Below, in pieces: positions 17,719 to 27,101 of a stretch of DNA of 64,000 bases; the first letter of the stretch is position 1, and every line of letters begins with the position of its first letter. This DNA is from Gammaproteobacteria bacterium RIFCSPHIGHO2_12_FULL_63_22 (lineage in GTDB: Bacteria > Pseudomonadota > Gammaproteobacteria > Xanthomonadales > Xanthomonadaceae): contig MGYJ01000054.1 of the NCBI GenBank assembly GCA_001801685.1, positions 20,403 to 84,402 of the forward strand, read 5' to 3'. The notes below the pieces were generated by a model, which saw only the letters and a list, made by a program, of their open reading frames with translations, did not search any database and was not told the origin of the DNA. Position numbers and translations under genes: made by a program.

Positions 17719-18423
17719 TCAGGGGGAGGGGGATTCGATGCCGAGTTGACGGCGCACACGCGCCTGCGCGTCCGCATCGATTTTCAGGCCGGCGCAAAGG
17801 GCTTCGAGGAACCGGTCTTCGTTCGGGTTGTCGGCGTCGATGGCGATCAATGCCGCGACATAGACTTCCTCGTTCAGGCCCGACGGCGTCTGCGCGATGA
17901 GTTGCTGGAGGCTGAGCGGATTGCGGATCTCGCGATCGAGCGCGTCAAGATCCTCGCCTGCAAAGCCCGCTTCGCGCGCGTGCTGCATCACCAGGGCGCG
18001 TTCAGTCGCGTCCACGTGGCCGTCGGCGTTGGCCGCGCTCACCATCGCACGCAACAGGTGCAATGAACGCAACTGATCGGCCTGGCCCGCGATTTGCGGC
18101 GCCGCCAGGTCAGGCCGGCCGGGAGGCGGAGGGGGCGGCGGGGGCGGCGTGGCCGGGGCGCCCGATGCCGGCAGGCCGCTCGCCAACGGTGCCGGTGCGG
18201 GCGGTGGATTCGCACCCGTCTGGACGGCTGCCGGTGGCGCCTGCTTGAAGTGCTCGTAGGCGGCGATGGCCAGGCCGAGCAGGCCCACGCCTACCTTGGC
18301 CTCCAGGCCGCTTGGCAGGCCCGTCAGCGAGCCCGAGCGCCGCTTCCGGCGCTTGCCACCGCCCAGCCCGCCGCCGGCCGCCTCGCGCAGCACCTGGCCC
18401 AACAATTTTTGTGCATCGAACAT
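17719..18423 (-). CDS. DUF533 (YebE-like, TerB-fold) protein
   Basis: 234 residues. A basic N-terminus (KRRKRRSG) precedes a single hydrophobic stretch (about 40-58). A long Pro/Ala linker includes nine consecutive prolines near residue 95, and a helical C-terminal domain (about 115-230) resembles the TerB/DUF533 fold. Members are inner-membrane-associated proteins of unknown function. It is the first gene of a two-gene unit with the GYF_2-AIM24 protein and is divergent from gcvPB. Confidence 0.8.
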   Translation of the reverse strand: MFDAQKLLGQVLREAAGGGLGGGKRRKRRSGSLTGLPSGLEAKVGVGLLGLAIAAYEHFKQAPPAAVQTGANPPPAPAPLASGLPASGAPATPPPPPPPPPGRPDLAAPQIAGQADQLRSLHLLRAMVSAANADGHVDATERALVMQHAREAGFAGEDLDALDREIRNPLSLQQLIAQTPSGLNEEVYVAALIAIDADNPNEDRFLEALCAGLKIDADAQARVRRQLGIESPSP

Positions 18424-18551
18424 CGTGGTCTCCTGGTAACGCTTCCATCATCGGGCAGGAAGCCTCGTGGGCCCCGTGCTTAAGGTCACCCCGCCATGAC
18501 CCGGGGCTGTGTCAAAATAGGGAAATTGATTCCGGCGCGAGAGTCCACTCC
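18424..18551. promoter_or_regulatory. divergent intergenic region, DUF533 gene / gcvPB
   Basis: 128 bases that must hold both promoters. An AT-rich patch GTCAAAATAGGGAAATTGATT near 18511-18531 is the likeliest core promoter area for gcvPB, but I cannot fix a convincing -35 box. No tandem glycine riboswitch is recognisable. Confidence 0.35.
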
Positions 18552-20057
18552 ATGCTGATATTCGAGCAGTCCCAGCCCGGCCGTATGGCCTCCGCCCAAT
18601 TGGCCGACGCCGTCGCCGCGCCCGCGCTGCCACAACGATTCCTCCGCGACACGCCGGTCGGCCTGCCGGAAGTCTCCGAGTTGCAGGCCGTACGCCACTA
18701 CACGCAGCTGAGCCGCAAGAATTTCTCCATCGACACGAACTTCTATCCTTTGGGTTCGTGCACGATGAAATACAACCCCCGCGCTTGCCATTCCATCGCC
18801 TTGATGGATGGTTTCGCGGGACGCCATCCGTACGCGCCCGAGTCGCTCAGCCAGGGCTTCCTGGCATGCATGCACGACCTCCAGGAAATCCTGGCCGACG
18901 TGACCGGCATGAAGGGCGGTGTTTCGCTCGCTCCCATGGCGGGCGCGCAGGGCGAGTTTGCCGGCGTGGCGATGATCATGGCTTACCACAAGGCCCGCGG
19001 CGACACGGCGCGTACCGAGATCATCGTGCCCGACGCTGCCCACGGCACCAATCCCGCCACGGCGGTGATGTGCGGCTGCACGGTGCGCGAAATCCCGACC
19101 AATTCTGAAGGCGACATCGACGTCGAGGCATTGAAGGCCGTGCTCGGCCCGAAGACTGCCGGCATCATGCTCACCAACCCCAGCACGATCGGTGTGTTCG
19201 AGCGCCGCATCGTCGAAATTTCGAAGCTGGTGCACGAGGCCGGCGGCCTGTTGTATTACGACGGCGCCAACCTCAACGCGATCCTCGGCAAGGTGCGGCC
19301 GGGCGACATGGGCTTCGACGCCATCCACATGAACCTGCACAAGACCTTCTCCACGCCGCACGGTGGTGGTGGTCCGGGCGCCGGCGCGGTGGGCGTCAGC
19401 GAGCGCCTGAAGCCCTTCCTGCCGGTGCCGCTGGTCATCAAGGACGGCGATACCTTCAAGCAGGCCAGCTACGCCGAATGCCCGCAGACGATCGGCCAGC
19501 TGTCGGCCTTCGGCGGCAACGCCGGCGTGCTGATCCGCGCCTATGTGTACGCGCGACTGCTCGGTCGCGAGGGCATGCGCCGCGTCGGCGAATACGCCAC
19601 GCTCAATGCCAACTACCTGGCCGCGCGACTGCGCGACAAGGGCTTCGACCTGGCCTATCCGCAGCGCCGCGCATCGCACGAATTCATCGTCACCGTACAG
19701 CGGCAGAAAAAGGACAACGGCATCACCGCGCTGGATTTTTCGAAGTCCCTGCTCGATTACGGCATCCATGCACCGACCAACTATTTCCCGTTGCTGGTGC
19801 CCGAGTGCCTGTTGATCGAGCCGACCGAAACCGAAAGCAAGGACGTGCTGGATGAGTTCGTCGAAGTGATGGGCGAGCTGCTGGCCAAGTCGCGCAACGA
19901 TCCCGCCTGGATGAAGTCGGCGCCGTACACGACGCCGGTGCGCCGCCTCGATGACGTGAAGGCCGCCAAGGACCTCGACCTGTCCTACGTGCCGACGCCG
20001 CATCCGCACGAGTCCGCGCCTGCGGACCTGACCGTCGGCGAGCCGTCGCATATCTGA
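18552..20057 (+). CDS. gcvPB: glycine dehydrogenase (decarboxylating) subunit 2
   Basis: 501 residues. This is the PLP-binding subunit of the two-part P protein of the glycine cleavage system. It decarboxylates glycine and passes the aminomethyl group to lipoyl-GcvH. PLP lysine K264 lies in [18 protein letters not shown]. The start [11 protein letters not shown] matches the usual GcvPB N-terminus. The partner gcvPA, gcvT and gcvH are not in the window. It joins dgkA by a TGATG overlap. Confidence 0.93.
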   Translation: MLIFEQSQPGRMASAQLADAVAAPALPQRFLRDTPVGLPEVSELQAVRHYTQLSRKNFSIDTNFYPLGSCTMKYNPRACHSIALMDGFAGRHPYAPESLSQGFLACMHDLQEILADVTGMKGGVSLAPMAGAQGEFAGVAMIMAYHKARGDTARTEIIVPDAAHGTNPATAVMCGCTVREIPTNSEGDIDVEALKAVLGPKTAGIMLTNPSTIGVFERRIVEISKLVHEAGGLLYYDGANLNAILGKVRPGDMGFDAIHMNLHKTFSTPHGGGGPGAGAVGVSERLKPFLPVPLVIKDGDTFKQASYAECPQTIGQLSAFGGNAGVLIRAYVYARLLGREGMRRVGEYATLNANYLAARLRDKGFDLAYPQRRASHEFIVTVQRQKKDNGITALDFSKSLLDYGIHAPTNYFPLLVPECLLIEPTETESKDVLDEFVEVMGELLAKSRNDPAWMKSAPYTTPVRRLDDVKAAKDLDLSYVPTPHPHESAPADLTVGEPSHI

Positions 20058-20446
20058 TGGCCGACAGTTCGGGCAGCCACGCGCCGCGCAGCCCGTTCCG
20101 GGCATGGCAGGCATTCCTGTGGTCCATGAAGGGCCTTCGCGCCACGTGGGACGTGGAGTCGTCGTTCCGGCTGGAGGTTTATCTGTTCGTCGTGCTGGCG
20201 CCACTGGCGATGTGGCTGGGCGAGTCGGGCATTGAACAAGCCATCCTGATCGGATCGATGATGCTGGTGCTGGTGGTGGAGGTGCTCAATTCCGCACTGG
20301 AAGCCGTGGTTGATCGTTGGGGTCCTGAACACAACGAACTGGCGGGACGGGCGAAGGACATGGGTTCAGCGGCTGTTTTCCTCTCTGACATTAACGTATT
20401 GATTTGCTGGGGATTACTGCTCGTCCCACGGCTGGCGGGCAACTAA
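20057..20446 (+). CDS. dgkA: diacylglycerol kinase
   Basis: 129 residues with three membrane helices. It phosphorylates diacylglycerol to phosphatidic acid, recycling the by-product of osmoregulated glucan and lipid A decoration. The family motif EVLNSALEAVVDR and AGRAKDMGSAAV are intact. The start overlaps the gcvPB stop as TGATG, and the terC ATG follows its stop directly. Confidence 0.93.
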   Translation: MADSSGSHAPRSPFRAWQAFLWSMKGLRATWDVESSFRLEVYLFVVLAPLAMWLGESGIEQAILIGSMMLVLVVEVLNSALEAVVDRWGPEHNELAGRAKDMGSAAVFLSDINVLICWGLLLVPRLAGN

Positions 20447-21172
20447 ATGGATTGGATGTTCTCAAGCGAAATCTGGATTGCGCTGTTCACGCTCGCGACG
20501 CTCGAGATCGTGCTGGGCGTGGACAATCTGGTGTTCATCTCGATCGCCGTCAGCAAGCTGCCGCCCGAGCGCCGGCCTGCGGCGCGCAAATTCGGACTGA
20601 TGCTGGCCTGCGTGACCCGCATCCTGCTGCTGGTTTCGCTGGCCTTCCTGGCGCGAATGCAGGCAAACCTGTTTTCGCTGTTCGGCCAGAACTTCTCGGT
20701 GCGCGACCTGGTGCTGATCGGTGGCGGGCTGTTCCTGTTGGTCAAGGGCACCATGGAAATCCACGACGCGGTCGAAGGCCGTGGCGATGACGAGGACATC
20801 GACACCAAGCCATCGGCGGTATTCGGTTACGTGATCGCGCAGATCGCGGTGATAGACATCGTCTTCTCACTCGATTCGGTCATCACCGCCGTCGGCATGG
20901 TGGACAACGTCTGGGTGATGATTGCCGCCATCATGATCGCCGTGGGCGTGATGATCTTCGCCTCCAATCCGATCGGCGACTTCATCGACCGCCACCCCAC
21001 CGTGAAGATGCTGGCGCTGGCCTTCATCATCCTGGTCGGCGTCGCGCTGATCGCCGACGGCTTCGAGATCCATATCGATCGCAAGTTGCTGTACTTCGCC
21101 ATGGCGTTCTCGGCAGCGGTGGAATCGCTCAATATCCTGGCCAAGCAGCGCGCCAAGCGGTTCGGCAACTAG
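20447..21172 (+). CDS. TerC-family integral membrane protein
   Basis: 241 residues with about seven membrane helices. It has the TerC features [15 protein letters not shown] near the N-terminus and a second acidic helix with [12 protein letters not shown]. TerC and Alx proteins have been linked to manganese export and tellurite resistance; the role here is not shown. It begins immediately after the dgkA stop and ends seven bases before lgt, so it belongs to the dgkA-terC-lgt-thyA run. Confidence 0.88.
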   Translation: MDWMFSSEIWIALFTLATLEIVLGVDNLVFISIAVSKLPPERRPAARKFGLMLACVTRILLLVSLAFLARMQANLFSLFGQNFSVRDLVLIGGGLFLLVKGTMEIHDAVEGRGDDEDIDTKPSAVFGYVIAQIAVIDIVFSLDSVITAVGMVDNVWVMIAAIMIAVGVMIFASNPIGDFIDRHPTVKMLALAFIILVGVALIADGFEIHIDRKLLYFAMAFSAAVESLNILAKQRAKRFGN

Positions 21173-21179
21173 GCGCGCC

Positions 21180-22073
21180 ATGACCATCCTGCATGACATC
21201 AACCCGATAGCGATCCCGCTGCCTTTCTGGCCGCACGGTATCCACTGGTACGGCCTGATGTACCTGCTCGCGTTCGGCGCGGCCTGGTGGCTGGGCACGC
21301 ACCGGGTTCGCGCCGGGCGCTTGCCGGGCGTGGATGAGAACGGATTCGGCGACCTGTTGTTCTACGGCATGCTCGGCGTGGTCCTCGGCGGTCGCATCGG
21401 TTACGTTTTCTTCTATGCCTTCGACCAGTTGTTGGCCGACCCGATGTTCCTGCTGCGCATCAACGAGGGCGGCATGAGTTTCCATGGCGGCCTGATCGGC
21501 GTGATGGTCGCCGGCGCCTGGTGGTCGCGGGCGCGGCGCATCCATTTCTTCGACACCCTGGATTTCGTTGCGCCCCTGGTGCCGGCCGGGCTCGGCTTCG
21601 GCCGCTTGGGCAATTACATCGGCGGCGAGTTGTGGGGCAAGCCCACCAACAGCGGCTGGGGCGTGATCTTTCCGCGCAGCGACCTGGGCAGCTACAGCGG
21701 CGCATCCATGGAACAACTGCGCGAGCTGCATGCCAGCGGCGCGCTGGATGCCTATGCGCGGCATCCATCGCAGCTTTACCAGGCCTTGCTGGAAGGCCTG
21801 GTGATGTTCCTGGTGCTGTTCTTCTTCTCGCGCAAGCCGCGTCCGCGCTATGCGGTGTCGGGCATGTTCGCTCTGCTCTATGGCGTGTTCCGCTTCGTGG
21901 TCGAATTCGTTCGCGTGCCGGATGAAAACCTGGGCTACCTCGCGTTCGGCTGGCTGACGATGGGGCAATTGCTTTCGCTGCCGCTGATCGCGGTCGGACT
22001 GGGCTTGCTGTGGATGTCCCGCCGAGCGCCGGTGTTCGGTGCCAACCCGCCTTCGAACGCCGCTTCATCCTGA
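21180..22073 (+). CDS. lgt: prolipoprotein diacylglyceryl transferase
   Basis: 297 residues, polytopic inner-membrane enzyme. It attaches diacylglycerol from phosphatidylglycerol to the lipobox cysteine of prolipoproteins, the first lipoprotein step. The motifs are H102 in [11 protein letters not shown] and the Lgt signature [13 protein letters not shown] at 141-153. Just downstream is thyA, an arrangement also found in E. coli (lgt-thyA). Lipoproteins at 22907 and 37345 in this window are possible substrates. Confidence 0.95.
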   Translation: MTILHDINPIAIPLPFWPHGIHWYGLMYLLAFGAAWWLGTHRVRAGRLPGVDENGFGDLLFYGMLGVVLGGRIGYVFFYAFDQLLADPMFLLRINEGGMSFHGGLIGVMVAGAWWSRARRIHFFDTLDFVAPLVPAGLGFGRLGNYIGGELWGKPTNSGWGVIFPRSDLGSYSGASMEQLRELHASGALDAYARHPSQLYQALLEGLVMFLVLFFFSRKPRPRYAVSGMFALLYGVFRFVVEFVRVPDENLGYLAFGWLTMGQLLSLPLIAVGLGLLWMSRRAPVFGANPPSNAASS

Positions 22074-22088
22074 GCGACGGCCACCCGC

Positions 22089-22883
22089 ATGCGCCAATAC
22101 CTCGACCTGCTTCGCGACGCGCTGGAGAATGGCACGGAAAAATCCGACCGCACCGGCACTGGCACGCGTTCGCTTTTCGGACGCCAGTTGCGCTTCGACC
22201 TGCGTGAAGGTTTTCCTCTCGTAACCACCAAGAAGCTGCACCTGCGTTCCATCGTGCACGAGCTGTTGTGGTTCCTGCAGGGTGACACCAACATTGCCTA
22301 CCTGAAGGACAACAAGGTCGGCATATGGGACGAGTGGGCCGATGAAAACGGCGACCTGGGCCCGGTGTATGGCAGGCAGTGGCGACGCTGGACCGGCAGT
22401 GATGGCGTGGAAGTGGACCAGATGAAGTGGGTGGTGGACGAAATCCGTCGCAATCCCGATTCGCGTCGGCTTATCGTCAGTGCGTGGAACGTGGCGGACC
22501 TGCCAAAGATGGCGCTGATGCCCTGCCACGCGATGTTCCAGTTCTATGTCGCCGACGGCCGGCTCAGTTGCCAGTTGTACCAGCGCTCGGCCGACATTTT
22601 CCTCGGCGTACCCTTCAACATTGCCAGCTACGCGCTGCTGACCCACATGGTCGCGCAGGTATGCGGCTTGAAGGTCGGCGAGTTCGTGCACACGTTCGGC
22701 GATGCGCACGTGTATTCCAATCATTTCGAGCAGGCGCGCGAGCAGCTTTCCAGGACGCCAGGGCGGTTGCCGACCCTGGTGCTGGACCCGTCCGTGGACA
22801 ACCTGTTTGAATTTCGCGCCGAACACGTGCGCATCGACGGTTACCAACCGCAGGCGGCCATCAAGGCGCCGGTCGCGGTTTGA
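22089..22883 (+). CDS. thyA: thymidylate synthase
   Basis: 264 residues, the same length as E. coli ThyA. It methylates dUMP to dTMP with methylene-tetrahydrofolate and yields dihydrofolate. The nucleophile C146 lies in [12 protein letters not shown], followed by the nucleotide-binding [13 protein letters not shown]. The folate loop is closed by folA 0.7 kb downstream on the same strand, with one lipoprotein gene between them. Confidence 0.97.
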   Translation: MRQYLDLLRDALENGTEKSDRTGTGTRSLFGRQLRFDLREGFPLVTTKKLHLRSIVHELLWFLQGDTNIAYLKDNKVGIWDEWADENGDLGPVYGRQWRRWTGSDGVEVDQMKWVVDEIRRNPDSRRLIVSAWNVADLPKMALMPCHAMFQFYVADGRLSCQLYQRSADIFLGVPFNIASYALLTHMVAQVCGLKVGEFVHTFGDAHVYSNHFEQAREQLSRTPGRLPTLVLDPSVDNLFEFRAEHVRIDGYQPQAAIKAPVAV

Positions 22884-22906
22884 CGCGGCAAGCAAGGGGG
22901 ATCGTG

Positions 22907-23560
22907 ATGAAGATCAAGGCAATCCATCTGGCAGCTGCAGTGGCGGCGGCCTTGCTGCTGGGTGGCTGTTCGTGGTTTTCGCACAAGCCCGCGAAGCCCG
23001 ACGCCGATGTTGCCGCTACGGCAACGACCGTACTTGCCGATGTCGACGCCGGGCCTGCGCAACCAGCCTCGTCGGCGCAGGCAGCCGAGGCGTCAGCCGC
23101 TGTCGCGCCGTCGGCGCAATCCCCCGAAGCGGCGGTCGTGGATTTCCTGACGATGCACCAGCGCCTGGGCAATAGCGGATTGCCCGACGCGGGCTCGCTG
23201 AATGCATACAACGCCTTCCTGTGCCCGTCGCTGGCCAGCGCCCTGCGCGATGCGCGCGTGCGCCAGGAGCAATTCCGGGCACGCAATCCCGATGAAAAAC
23301 CGCCGCTGGTGGAAGGCGACCTGTTCAGCAGCCTGTTCGAAGGCCCCGACAGTTATTCCGCCGCCGAGTCGAAAATCGATGGCCCGCGCGCAACGGTGAA
23401 GATGGACTTGCGCCATGGCGAAGGCAGCGGCGCCACCACTTGGCAGGACAGCATGTTGCTGGAGCTCGACGATGGCATCTGGTGCATCAGCGATGTCGAA
23501 TATGGCGGCAAGTGGCCGCTCGCCAACCGTGGCCGGCTCAGCGACACCTTGAAGCAGTGA
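22907..23560 (+). CDS. putative lipoprotein of unknown function between thyA and folA
   Basis: 217 residues. The signal peptide MKIKAIHLAAAVAAALLLGG ends in a lipobox with Cys21. An Ala/Asp-rich linker (about 25-75) leads to a compact domain (about 75-215). I recognise no family. AAGGGGG at 22894-22900 supports the ATG at 22907; an in-frame TTG at 22880 is less likely because the signal peptide would be buried. The stop overlaps the GTG of folA (GTGA). The context suggests only co-expression with thyA and folA. Confidence 0.75.
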   Translation: MKIKAIHLAAAVAAALLLGGCSWFSHKPAKPDADVAATATTVLADVDAGPAQPASSAQAAEASAAVAPSAQSPEAAVVDFLTMHQRLGNSGLPDAGSLNAYNAFLCPSLASALRDARVRQEQFRARNPDEKPPLVEGDLFSSLFEGPDSYSAAESKIDGPRATVKMDLRHGEGSGATTWQDSMLLELDDGIWCISDVEYGGKWPLANRGRLSDTLKQ

Positions 23561-24054
23561 TCAGCCTGCTTGCGGCGCTGGACGCTGCCCGCGGCATCGG
23601 CCGGGGCAACGCCATGCCCTGGCATTTGCCCGATGACCTCAAGCGCTTCAAGGCGCTGACGCTTGGCAAGCCGATCCTGATGGGTGGCAATACAGCCCGC
23701 TCCCTGGGGCGCGCCTTGCCTGGCCGTCGCAACCTGGTGCTGACGCGCGCGGCGAATCCGCCATTCGAGGGAATGGAAACCGTATCCAGCCTTCGCGATG
23801 CCCTGGCCTTGGCCGATGGTGAAACGCTGATGGTGATCGGCGGTGGCGAAATCTATTCGATGGCGCTGCCGCTGGCGACGCGCTTGTACCTGACCCACGT
23901 GGCTACCGTGGTCGAAGATGCCGACGTGCATTTTCCGGATTTCGACCTGCGCGAATGGCGGGTCGATCGGCGCGAAGCGCACCCTGCGGACGCGCGCCAT
24001 GCCTTCGGTTTCGAATTCATCGACTACTCGCGCATCGCCGGCGAAGCTGGCTGA
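23557..24054 (+). CDS. folA: dihydrofolate reductase
   Basis: 165 residues from a GTG start that overlaps the previous stop. The first residues, MISLLAALDAARGIG, line up with E. coli DHFR without gaps for the first 60 positions. Catalytic D27 is present in PDDLKRF and the GGGEIY loop is intact. One departure is at the NADPH-binding site: MGRHT in E. coli (R44, H45) reads MGGNT here. It reduces the dihydrofolate made by ThyA. It converges with apaH, 13 bases between stops. Confidence 0.93.
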   Translation: MISLLAALDAARGIGRGNAMPWHLPDDLKRFKALTLGKPILMGGNTARSLGRALPGRRNLVLTRAANPPFEGMETVSSLRDALALADGETLMVIGGGEIYSMALPLATRLYLTHVATVVEDADVHFPDFDLREWRVDRREAHPADARHAFGFEFIDYSRIAGEAG

Positions 24055-24067
24055 CGGCGCGACTGGC

Positions 24068-24913
24068 TCAGGCGCTGCGTCGAATCTCGCTGGCCGGCAC
24101 TTCGCGTCCCGCGACCTGGTGCAGTCGAAGTTCCTGGCCCAGTTCCAGCGCGGTCAGCTTGCCGCCCCAGACCGCACCCGTATCGATGGCGTAGATGCCC
24201 AGGCCCATGAACAAGCCCAGCGTGGACCAGTGCCCGCAAACGACGGGCAATTCGCGCGGTGCGTGGCCGGGCACGTCGAACCACGGATAGAGCCCGGGCT
24301 TCTGCGTGCCGGGCCGGCCTTTTTCCTCGAAACCGATGCGGCCGCTCGGCGTGCAGTAGCGCATGCGCGTGAACACGTTGACGATCGCCCGGAAGCGATC
24401 GGGTCCGGTCAGCTTCGGATTCCAGATCGGCTTGTCGCCGTACATGTTCCTGAGCAGTTTTCGGTAGCCGTCGCTGCGAAGCTGTTCTTCTGCCTCGCGT
24501 GCGCGCGCCTCGGCGATCTTGATGGTCCACTTGGGTGCAAAGCCCGCATGCACCATCGCGAAACCCAGCGTCCGGTCGACATGCATCAGCTTTTGTTGCC
24601 GCAACCAGTTCACCAATTCGTCCCGGTCCGGTGCGAAAAGCACGCGGCGCAGGTCAGGATTCACCCGGGCCTGGTCAACTTCGCTGCGTTGCGCGATCGC
24701 CAACAGTGACAGGTCGTGGTTGCCCAGCACCACGGTGCTGTGGATGGACAGCGAATGCACCAGGCGCAGGGTTTCCAGCGACTGACCACCGCGGTTGACC
24801 AGGTCGCCGCAAAACCACAGGCGGTCACGCGACGGGTCGAAGCGGATCTTTTCGAGCAGGCGCTGCAGCGTGTCGTGGCAACCCTGGACGTCGCCGATGG
24901 CATAGGTAGCCAT
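24068..24913 (-). CDS. apaH: bis(5'-nucleosyl)-tetraphosphatase, symmetrical (ApaH)
   Basis: 281 residues. ApaH splits Ap4A into two ADP and removes Np4 caps from RNA. It is a calcineurin-like metallophosphatase: GDVQGC near residue 8, GDLVNRG near 36 and LGNHD near 65. It is the last gene of the lptD operon, joined to apaG by a TGATG overlap, the same order as in E. coli. Confidence 0.95.
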   Translation of the reverse strand: MATYAIGDVQGCHDTLQRLLEKIRFDPSRDRLWFCGDLVNRGGQSLETLRLVHSLSIHSTVVLGNHDLSLLAIAQRSEVDQARVNPDLRRVLFAPDRDELVNWLRQQKLMHVDRTLGFAMVHAGFAPKWTIKIAEARAREAEEQLRSDGYRKLLRNMYGDKPIWNPKLTGPDRFRAIVNVFTRMRYCTPSGRIGFEEKGRPGTQKPGLYPWFDVPGHAPRELPVVCGHWSTLGLFMGLGIYAIDTGAVWGGKLTALELGQELRLHQVAGREVPASEIRRSA

Positions 24914-25293
24914 CAGTGCAGCGTCCGCGGGATGGACAGCGTGAACGGGGCGATGGCCGCGTCGAAGTGGGTGCCGTCGTCGGCCAGCATCTGGTAGCTC
25001 CCTTCCATGGTGCCCAGTGCCGTCTCGAGCACGGCGCCCGAAGTGTATTCGAAGTCGTCCCCCGGGCGCAGCCAGGGTTGTTCGCCGACCACGCCCTCGC
25101 CCCGGACTTCCTGCACCTTTCCGTTGTCGTCGGTGATCAGCCAGTGCCGGCTGATCAGGCGCGCCGGCACCTTGCCGCTGTTGTGGATGCGGATCGTGTA
25201 GGCGAACACGAAACGCCCGTCTTCAGGCGTGGACTGCTCGGGGAGGAACCGGGTCTGTACCTGGACCTCGATGTCGTGTGGCGAGGGGCTCAT
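24913..25293 (-). CDS. apaG: ApaG domain protein (Co2+/Mg2+ efflux-associated)
   Basis: 126 residues, the usual ApaG length: one beta-sandwich (fibronectin III-like) domain, with [12 protein letters not shown] and [22 protein letters not shown]. ApaG is linked genetically to divalent-cation phenotypes, but its biochemical role is unsettled. An alternative ATG at 25302 adds three residues. The operon position between rsmA and apaH is conserved. Confidence 0.93.
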   Translation of the reverse strand: MSPSPHDIEVQVQTRFLPEQSTPEDGRFVFAYTIRIHNSGKVPARLISRHWLITDDNGKVQEVRGEGVVGEQPWLRPGDDFEYTSGAVLETALGTMEGSYQMLADDGTHFDAAIAPFTLSIPRTLH

Positions 25294-25307
25294 GCCGGGC
25301 ATCTTAC

Positions 25308-26126
25308 TCAAATATCCACCACGGCCGTCGTCCCGGCCGCGTCCACGCCCAGGGCGTTGGAAAGATTGATGAATTGCGCGACTTCGAGTTGTTCGGCGCG
25401 CAATTCCGGGCGAACGCCGGCGGCCACGATCTGCTCGCTGGTACAGATCGCCTGCAGGGCATTGCGCAGCGTCTTGCGGCGCTGGCCGAAGGCATCGCGG
25501 ACCACGCGCTCGAACAGGGCCGGGTCCTTGATGCCCACCGACTGCGGGTCGCGTGGCACGAGGCGCACCACCGAGGAATCGACTTTCGGTGGCGGCCGGA
25601 ACGCGCCGGGCGGCACGTCGAACAAGGGCTGCACCTCGCACACCGCCTGCAGCATCACACTCAGGCGGCCGTAGGTCTTGCTGCCGGGGCCGGCACCCAT
25701 GCGGTCCACCACCTCCTTCTGCAACATGAAATGCATGTCGATGATGGATTCGGCGTGTTCGAGCACATGGAACAGGATGGGCGTGGAAATATTGTAGGGA
25801 AGGTTGCCGACCAGGCGCAGGCGGCCTTCGCCGGCCAGCTTGCCGAAATCCACCTTCAATACGTCCTTGTGCACGATGGTCAGGTCGCCAAGGCCGTGCG
25901 CAGCTTCGGACAAGGGCGTGATCAGGTCGCGGTCGAATTCGATGACGGTGAGCGCGCCATGGCGCTTGAGCAGGGGGAACGTGATCGCACCCTGGCCCGG
26001 ACCGATCTCGACCAGTTGGTCGCCGGGCTTGGGATTCACGGCAAGCACGATCTTGTCGATGACGTTGCGGTCATGCAGGAAGTGCTGGCCCAACTGCTTC
26101 TTCGGTGGTTCCTTGAAGTGGCTCAT
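25308..26126 (-). CDS. rsmA: 16S rRNA (adenine(1518)-N(6)/adenine(1519)-N(6))-dimethyltransferase
   Basis: 272 residues. RsmA (KsgA) dimethylates A1518 and A1519 of 16S rRNA late in 30S assembly. QLGQHFLHD at the N-terminus, [10 protein letters not shown] (SAM binding) and [10 protein letters not shown] (catalytic NLPY) are all present. The ATG overlaps the pdxA stop as ATGA. Loss of this gene gives kasugamycin resistance in other bacteria. Confidence 0.96.
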   Translation of the reverse strand: MSHFKEPPKKQLGQHFLHDRNVIDKIVLAVNPKPGDQLVEIGPGQGAITFPLLKRHGALTVIEFDRDLITPLSEAAHGLGDLTIVHKDVLKVDFGKLAGEGRLRLVGNLPYNISTPILFHVLEHAESIIDMHFMLQKEVVDRMGAGPGSKTYGRLSVMLQAVCEVQPLFDVPPGAFRPPPKVDSSVVRLVPRDPQSVGIKDPALFERVVRDAFGQRRKTLRNALQAICTSEQIVAAGVRPELRAEQLEVAQFINLSNALGVDAAGTTAVVDI

Positions 26127-27094
26127 GCGATCGCCCCGCGTCGCGCCAGCCGCGAGCACAGTGCCACGGCCGCCACCAGGCTGGACGCATCCGCCACGCC
26201 CCTGCCGGCGATTTCCAGCGCGGTGCCGTGGTCCACCGCCACGCGCGGATAGGGCAGGCCAAGCGTGATGTTCACCGCGTGTTCGAAGCCGGAGTGCTTG
26301 AGCACGGGCAATCCCTGGTCGTGGTACATGGCGAGCACCGCATCGAAGCCGACGAGCTTTTGCGGAAGGAAGGCAGTATCGGCGGGCAAGGGTCCGGCAA
26401 GCACCATGCCCTCGGCACGCAAGGATTGCAGCACCGGCTCGATGACCCGTATCTCTTCATCGCCGAGCACGCCCGCCTCGCCCGCGTGCGGGTTCAGTCC
26501 CAGCACCGCGATGCGTGGCGAGGCCAGGCCGAAGTCACGCTTGAGCGCGGCATCGAGGATGCGCAGGCAGCGTTCGACCCGTTCGGGCGTGATGGCATCC
26601 GCCACCTGGCGCAAAGGCAGGTGGGTGGTTACCAGCGCGACCCGCAAGCTCGGGTTGGCGAGCATCATCACCACGTCGCGACCCGCCTGTTCGGCGAGCA
26701 ACTCGGTCGTTCCGGAATAGGCGATGCCGCCGGCATTGATGCTGGCCTTGTTCACCGGCCCCGTCACCAGTCCGTCGAATTCACCATCGAGGCAACCGCG
26801 CGCGCCGCGCAGCAGGGTGTCGATGACGAAGCGGGCATTGCCCGGGTCGGCACGGCCGAATTCGCTTGGCACTGGCTGTTTGAGCGGAACGATCGCGAGC
26901 TCGCCGGGCTGACGCGACTGGCCGGGCTCGATCAGGCGAAGCGGCAGGCCAAGTGATTCGGCGGCAAGTTGCAGGCAGTCCGGATCAGCGATGGCTATCG
27001 GTTCGCAATCCAGGGTGAGTTGGGCGAGTCGAACGCAAAGTTCGGGACCCACCCCCGCAGGCTCGCCCGCAACAAGGGCCAGCCTGGGCCGCAT
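26123..27094 (-). CDS. pdxA: 4-hydroxythreonine-4-phosphate dehydrogenase
   Basis: 323 residues. PdxA oxidises 4-phosphohydroxy-L-threonine in the DXP-dependent route to pyridoxal phosphate. The family features are GEPAGVGPELC at the start, GPVNKASI in the middle, and MYHDQGLPVLK, which carries a metal-binding His. DXP for the pathway is made by dxs, 20 kb away in this window. It lies seven bases after surA. Confidence 0.95.
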   Translation of the reverse strand: MRPRLALVAGEPAGVGPELCVRLAQLTLDCEPIAIADPDCLQLAAESLGLPLRLIEPGQSRQPGELAIVPLKQPVPSEFGRADPGNARFVIDTLLRGARGCLDGEFDGLVTGPVNKASINAGGIAYSGTTELLAEQAGRDVVMMLANPSLRVALVTTHLPLRQVADAITPERVERCLRILDAALKRDFGLASPRIAVLGLNPHAGEAGVLGDEEIRVIEPVLQSLRAEGMVLAGPLPADTAFLPQKLVGFDAVLAMYHDQGLPVLKHSGFEHAVNITLGLPYPRVAVDHGTALEIAGRGVADASSLVAAVALCSRLARRGAIA

Positions 27095-27101
27095 CAGCCG
27101 A

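Noticed and set aside
18424-18551. glycine riboswitch upstream of gcvPB
   Set aside because: The gap is too short for a tandem aptamer and no conserved core is visible.
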